The notes under the pieces: generated by a model
What the model was told of the DNA's origin: nothing
The model's input: only the letters and a program-made list of their open reading frames with translations
Databases searched by the model: none
Shown here: positions 59,236 to 64,000 of the stretch, one piece after another
How the letters are laid out: the number at the start of each line of letters is the position of its first letter
How positions within the stretch are numbered: position 1 is the first letter of the stretch
Assembly: GCA_965229335.1 (NCBI GenBank)
Contig: OZ245874.1
Location: forward strand, 1,922,001-1,986,000
Origin: JAFKFH01 sp017307375
GTDB taxonomy: Bacteria; Pseudomonadota; Alphaproteobacteria; Ferrovibrionales; Ferrovibrionaceae
Length of the DNA stretch: 64,000 nucleotides
Reading direction: 5' to 3'
Made by a program: the position numbers and the translations under genes

Positions 59236-59430
59236 ATGCCGACCGCTCGCGCCAACGCCTTCGTCATAGAAATCACCGGCATCGCTGCCGGCCTCGCCGT
59301 ACCCGAACGCGGCGGGTTTCGCTTCTACGCCGCCGACCAACGCTTTGCCGGGCTCGACGGCAGCCGCTTCGGCGCGCTGGACCAGATCGAGCGCGCGGGA
59401 CGCCGCCACGTGCGGCCGACCGCCGACTAG
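59236..59430 (+). CDS. Small conserved-looking protein of the sulfur leader unit
   Basis: A 64-residue protein with a strong AGGAGAG ribosome site. 'VIEITGIAAGLAVPERGGFRFYAADQRFAGLDGSRFGALDQIERAGRRHV' reads as a compact beta-rich fold of the kind I recall in short hypothetical proteins near sulfonate transporters; no named family is certain. It has no cysteine, signal peptide or membrane segment. Being the first full gene behind a SAM-II-like element and poly-Cys leader, it probably acts in sulfur starvation. The peroxiredoxin gene follows after 31 bases. Confidence 0.65.
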   Translation: MPTARANAFVIEITGIAAGLAVPERGGFRFYAADQRFAGLDGSRFGALDQIERAGRRHVRPTAD

Positions 59431-59461
59431 CATTCACAGGCCCTTCAAGGAGGAACGCTGC

Positions 59462-60097
59462 ATGAGCATCCAACTCGGCCAGATCGCGCCGGACTTCACC
59501 CAGGCCTCGACCCAGGGCGAGATCAACTTCCATTCCTGGCTGGGCGACAGCTGGGGCATCCTGTTCTCGCACCCCAAGGACTACACGCCGGTCTGCACGA
59601 CCGAGCTTGCCGCCGTCGCGCGGCTGAAGCCGGAGTTCGACAAGCGCAACGTCAAGCCGATCGGCCTGTCGGTCGATCCGCTCGGCTCGCATGAGGGCTG
59701 GTCGGCCGACATTCACGAGACGCAGGGCATCGCCCCGAACTTTCCCTTGCTGGCCGATGCCGACCGCAAGGTGGCGACGCTCTACGGCATGATCCATCCG
59801 CAGGCCGATCCGTCGATCACCGTGCGGTCCGTCTATATCATCGACCCGAACAAGAAGGTCCGGCTGACCCTGACCTATCCGCCCTCGACCGGGCGCAACT
59901 TCGCCGAGATCCTGCGGGTGATCGACAGCCTGCAACTGACCGACAAGCACAAGGTGGCGACGCCGGTCGACTGGAAGCCGGGCGACGACGTGATCATCGT
60001 CCCGTCGCTGTCGGACGAGGATGCCAAGAGCCGCTTCCCGGAAGGCTGGAAGACGCTGAAGCCGTATCTGCGCGTCGTCAAGCAGCCGGCGGCGTGA
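59462..60097 (+). CDS. 1-Cys peroxiredoxin (Prx6-type)
   Basis: A 211-residue peroxiredoxin reducing H2O2 and organic peroxides. The peroxidatic C45 is in 'SHPKDYTPVCTTELAAVARL'; no other cysteine is visible, so it is the 1-Cys Prx6 form needing an external thiol. 'IGLSVDPLGSHEGWSADI' and the C-terminal 'TPVDWKPGDDVIIVPSLSDEDAKSRFPEGWKTLKPYLR' are Prx6-specific. ATG 59462 follows AAGGAGG. In the sulfur leader unit it may protect against peroxide when low-molecular-weight thiols are short. Confidence 0.93.
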   Translation: MSIQLGQIAPDFTQASTQGEINFHSWLGDSWGILFSHPKDYTPVCTTELAAVARLKPEFDKRNVKPIGLSVDPLGSHEGWSADIHETQGIAPNFPLLADADRKVATLYGMIHPQADPSITVRSVYIIDPNKKVRLTLTYPPSTGRNFAEILRVIDSLQLTDKHKVATPVDWKPGDDVIIVPSLSDEDAKSRFPEGWKTLKPYLRVVKQPAA

Positions 60098-60112
60098 TCG
60101 CCGGGCGGGCGG

Positions 60113-60562
60113 TCAGATCTCGTACATCGGGATGTACTGGCCGCCCGCCGCCTCGCGCGCATGCATGTCGGCGACCGAGGTAGAATCGAGCACCGCCGCG
60201 ATCTGGTCGCGAACCTGCTGCATCACCTGGCGAATGCCGCAGGACGCCTCGTCCTGGCAATCGTCGCAACGGCGATAGGCCGTGCGGCTGACGCAGGCGA
60301 TCGGCGCCACCGGCCCATCCAGCAGGCGCACCACGCGGCCGATGGTGATCGCCTCGGGCTGCTGGGCCAGGCGATAGCCGCCGCCCTTGCCCTTGCGCGA
60401 CGTCAGCATGCCGTCGTTCTTGAGCTGCAGCAGGATGGCGTCGAGGAATTTTTTCGGTATCCTCTGCTCCTCCGCAATCTCGGCTCCCTGCACCGCGCGA
60501 TCGCGATAGGTGGTGAGGTAGAGCAGGGCCTTGAGCCCGTATTTCGCTTTGCTCGTTAACAT
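60113..60562 (-). CDS. Rrf2-family transcriptional regulator with Cys cluster
   Basis: A 149-residue Rrf2 protein. HTH: 'MLTSKAKYGLKALLYLTTYRDRAVQGAEIAEEQRIPKKFLDAILLQLKNDGMLTSRKGKGGGYRLAQ'. C90, C99, C102 and C108 ('ACVSRTAYRRCDDCQDEASCG') could hold an Fe-S cluster or sense thiols, as in IscR, NsrR or CymR/CysR-like regulators. It converges on the peroxiredoxin gene. No clear SD; a CCAC-N7-GTGG box lies just before the ATG. Confidence 0.9.
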   Translation of the reverse strand: MLTSKAKYGLKALLYLTTYRDRAVQGAEIAEEQRIPKKFLDAILLQLKNDGMLTSRKGKGGGYRLAQQPEAITIGRVVRLLDGPVAPIACVSRTAYRRCDDCQDEASCGIRQVMQQVRDQIAAVLDSTSVADMHAREAAGGQYIPMYEI

Positions 60563-60565
60563 AGT

Positions 60566-60580
60566 CCACAGATTTGGTGG
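60566..60580. promoter_or_regulatory. Operator box 1 for the Rrf2 gene
   Basis: CCACAGATTTGGTGG, with CCAC/GTGG ends, sits 4 bases upstream of the Rrf2 start codon. A nearly identical sequence occurs inverted at 60632-60647, suggesting autoregulation. Confidence 0.5.
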
Positions 60581-60631
60581 AATAAGGCAGCGGACTTTGA
60601 CGCCGTTCGGGCGGCAAAGTCAAGCCATCCG

Positions 60632-60647
60632 CCACCAAATATTGTGG
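60632..60647. promoter_or_regulatory. Operator box 2 for the Rrf2 gene
   Basis: CCACCAAATATTGTGG is an inverted repeat; its complement reads CCACAATATTTGGTGG, close to box 1. It lies six bases before the GST stop at 60653. Confidence 0.5.
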
Positions 60648-60652
60648 CCGGG

Positions 60653-61315
60653 TCATGCCGCCGCGACCATTCGGCCGAGATGGGAGGGGCGGGCGGCCAG
60701 GAATTGCCGGAGGCGCCGGTCGAAATCCGGGACGACGGCTGCCCGGACCGACGGCCGTTCGGCCAGCGCCCGGCGCCAGCGGGCAAGCTTGGGGCCGACG
60801 ACCAACGCCAGGTCCGGCAGGCGGTCGAAAGCGTCGAAGTAGCGGAAGACCGGCGCGAATACCGCGTCGACCAGCGAGAAGGCGGGGCCGTCGAACCACG
60901 GCCCCTCGCCGAGCCTTGCCTCGAGCCGGGCCAGTTTGTCGACGATGGCGGCGCGCCTGGCGGCGAAGCCGGCCCCTTCCGGCGCATTGTAGAGGCCCGC
61001 GATATCGGCCAGCAGGGTCGAGCCGAATTCGATCCAGCCGCGATGGTCGGCGCGGGCGAGAGCATCGGCCGGATGCAGGGCGGGGCTGGTGGTTTCCTCG
61101 AGATATTCGAGGATGACGGCGGATTCGAAGATCACATGGCCGTCGACCTGCAGCAGCGGCACGCGCCCGAGCGGCGAAAGCCTGAGGAACCAGTCGGGCT
61201 TGTCCGTCAGGTCGATCCAGACCCGCTCGAACGGCAGTTCGCGTTCGGCAAGCGCGATCGCCGCGCGTTGGACATACGGGCAGAGATGGTGGCTGACCAG
61301 GGTGAGGGCGGGCAT
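60653..61315 (-). CDS. Glutathione S-transferase family protein
   Basis: A 220-residue GST. N-terminal thioredoxin fold with 'SHHLCPYVQRAAIALAERELPFERVWIDL' (CPY is the catalytic Cys position of omega/beta-like classes), the glutathione-contacting 'GRVPLLQVDGHVIFESAVILEYLEE', and the all-helical C-domain. Divergent from a MarR regulator with operator boxes between, so it should be induced by an electrophile or phenolic compound sensed by MarR. Confidence 0.92.
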   Translation of the reverse strand: MPALTLVSHHLCPYVQRAAIALAERELPFERVWIDLTDKPDWFLRLSPLGRVPLLQVDGHVIFESAVILEYLEETTSPALHPADALARADHRGWIEFGSTLLADIAGLYNAPEGAGFAARRAAIVDKLARLEARLGEGPWFDGPAFSLVDAVFAPVFRYFDAFDRLPDLALVVGPKLARWRRALAERPSVRAAVVPDFDRRLRQFLAARPSHLGRMVAAA

Positions 61316-61333
61316 GTCGGCATCTCCATATCA

Positions 61334-61395
61334 ATGCATTTGCATGAATAATTTGATGCAGATGCATGTTTCCGTCAAGGTCCATGCAATGGCAT
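61334..61395. promoter_or_regulatory. Three ATGCA-N2-TGCAT-type boxes (MarR operators)
   Basis: ATGCATTTGCAT (61334-61345), ATGCAGATGCAT (61356-61367) and ATGCAATGGCAT (61384-61395, one mismatch) lie in the 93 bases between the divergent GST and MarR starts. Boxes 1 and 2 are 22 bp apart (about two helical turns). They are typical of direct MarR repression of both genes. Confidence 0.7.
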
Positions 61396-61408
61396 GTTTC
61401 GAGGCGTC

Positions 61409-61834
61409 ATGAGCGATCCCGTCTTCACCGCCTGGGCGCGCCTGCTGCGGGCCCAGACCCATCTGCTGGGCGTCGTCGAGCGCGAGCTGAAGCTGGCCGG
61501 CCTGCCGCCGCTCGGCTGGTACGATGTGCTGCTGGAACTGTCGCGGCCGGGATGCGACGGCCTGCGCCCGGTCGAGCTGGAGAAGCTGCTGCTGCTGGCC
61601 CAGTACAACCTGTCGCGGCTGCTCGACCGGCTGGAAAAAGCGGGGCTGGTCGAACGCCGGGCGGTGGCCGGCGACGGGCGAGGCCAGCGCGTCGTGATCA
61701 CCGCGGCCGGCCGCGACCTGCGCGAGCGGATGTGGCCGGCCTACCGCGATGCGGTGCGGCGGCATTTTGCCGCGCGGCTGAGCGACCGGGAAATCGAGAT
61801 GCTGGCCCAGATGCTCGGCAAAATCACGGCTTGA
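61409..61834 (+). CDS. MarR-family transcriptional regulator
   Basis: A 141-residue winged-helix repressor. 'LLGVVERELKLAGLPPLGWYDVLLELSRPG', 'LEKLLLLAQYNLSRLLDRLEKAGLVERRAVAGDGRGQRVVITAAGRDL' is the HTH and wing. I choose ATG 61409, with GAGG upstream; an ATG at 61394 falls inside operator box 3. Its stop codon overlaps the -35 of the copper promoter. Confidence 0.92.
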   Translation: MSDPVFTAWARLLRAQTHLLGVVERELKLAGLPPLGWYDVLLELSRPGCDGLRPVELEKLLLLAQYNLSRLLDRLEKAGLVERRAVAGDGRGQRVVITAAGRDLRERMWPAYRDAVRRHFAARLSDREIEMLAQMLGKITA

Positions 61835-61861
61835 CCTTCCCATGATGTGAAGGTGGAGGCT
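61831..61861 (+). promoter_or_regulatory. CueR-type copper promoter
   Basis: TTGACC (-35, 61831-61836) merges into ACCTTC-N9-GAAGGT (61834-61839 with 61849-61854), the arrangement of the E. coli copA promoter, where CueR untwists an overlong spacer. The -10 would fall near 61856-61861. No cueR is in the window. Confidence 0.75.
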
Positions 61862-61899
61862 CCACCCCATATCAAGGCCGAGTTGAAGGAGCGCGTGGC

Positions 61900-62096
61900 A
61901 TGTTGCATCTCGAAGTTTCCGGCATGACCTGTGGCGGTTGCGCCCGATCGGTGACCCGCGCGGTGCAGGCGGTGCCAGGCGTCTCGCAGGTGGCCGTCGA
62001 TCTGGCCGCCGCGACCGTCACGGTCGAGGGCGGCGCGCCGGATGCGATCCGCGCGGCGATCGAGCGTGCCGGCTATGCTGTCGTGCGGGCCGGGTC

Positions 62097-62100
<4 letters not shown>
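61900..62100 (+). CDS. copZ: Copper chaperone (CopZ-like heavy-metal-associated domain)
   Basis: A 66-residue HMA-fold protein that carries Cu(I) to CopA. The metal site is 'GMTCGGCARSV', with the family's 'VDLAAATVTVEGG' strands and 'IRAAIERAGYAV'. ATGA overlap with copA and the CueR-type promoter support the assignment. Confidence 0.92.

Positions 62101-64000
<1,900 letters not shown>

Overview
The window is GC-rich DNA, almost fully coding, with strong G/C third-position bias, many 4-bp ATGA gene overlaps and clear Shine-Dalgarno (SD) sequences. Gene content (peptide and Liv-type ABC importers, PRC-barrel proteins, viral-type topoisomerase IB, QuiC-type fusion) and two elements resembling SAM-II riboswitches, a class found mainly in Alphaproteobacteria, point to a free-living alphaproteobacterium, perhaps Rhodospirillales-like. 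That placement is inference. I saw no rRNA, tRNA, CRISPR array, prophage or insertion sequence.

Left part (1-20.9 kb): mixed housekeeping and small regulated units. These are an aldose epimerase, a soluble triple-PAS chemoreceptor, an MDR oxidoreductase, two divergent SDRs, an ArsR/AHSA1 pair, an MFS exporter, an aromatic aminotransferase with a DUF2000 protein and divergent Lrp, a threonine-dehydratase-like enzyme facing an ArsR, an aminoglycoside-phosphotransferase-like kinase, an amidase, a flavin monooxygenase facing a flavin reductase, topoisomerase IB, DUF4142 and PRC-barrel stress proteins, and a trehalose-phosphate synthase. A structured segment ending in an orphan terminator near 17.9 kb may be an sRNA.

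Middle part (21-43.7 kb): two catabolic blocks. The first is a dipeptide-type ABC importer, divergent from a GntR regulator followed by six overlapping genes (creatininase-like, ketopantoate-reductase-like, SDR, polysaccharide-deacetylase-like, P1 peptidase, isoaspartyl peptidase). This looks like uptake and hydrolysis of an amide- or peptide-like compound. The second is a QuiC-type 3-dehydroshikimate dehydratase fusion, divergent from a FadR-type regulator, a complete LivKHMGF importer and a Gfo/Idh/MocA dehydrogenase. A 7-bp inverted repeat lies between the two divergent arms.

Right part (43.75-60.1 kb): a sulfur-scavenging island. Unit A is an acyl-CoA-dehydrogenase-like flavoenzyme, an SsuD-like monooxygenase and a class II aldolase-like protein. 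Unit B is a universal-stress-like protein, a sulfate-binding protein, CysT and CysW (no CysA seen). Unit C is tauABCD-like, a second universal-stress-like protein, then a second SBP-ATPase-permease-TauD set. Unit D is a 64-aa protein and a 1-Cys peroxiredoxin. Units A, C and D are each preceded by a very short ORF with a C-x-C-C or C-x-x-C-C cluster (cysteine-sensing leader peptides). In C and D the leader follows a SAM-II-like riboswitch, suggesting that S-adenosylmethionine and cysteine supply are both read by the same mRNA leader. Units B and C also share a TCACA-N7-TGTGA operator at an identical distance from the -35 box.

Right edge (60.1-64 kb): an Rrf2 regulator with four clustered cysteines, a glutathione S-transferase facing a MarR regulator across three ATGCA-N2-TGCAT-type boxes, and a copper chaperone/CopA pair behind a CueR-type promoter; copA runs off the window.
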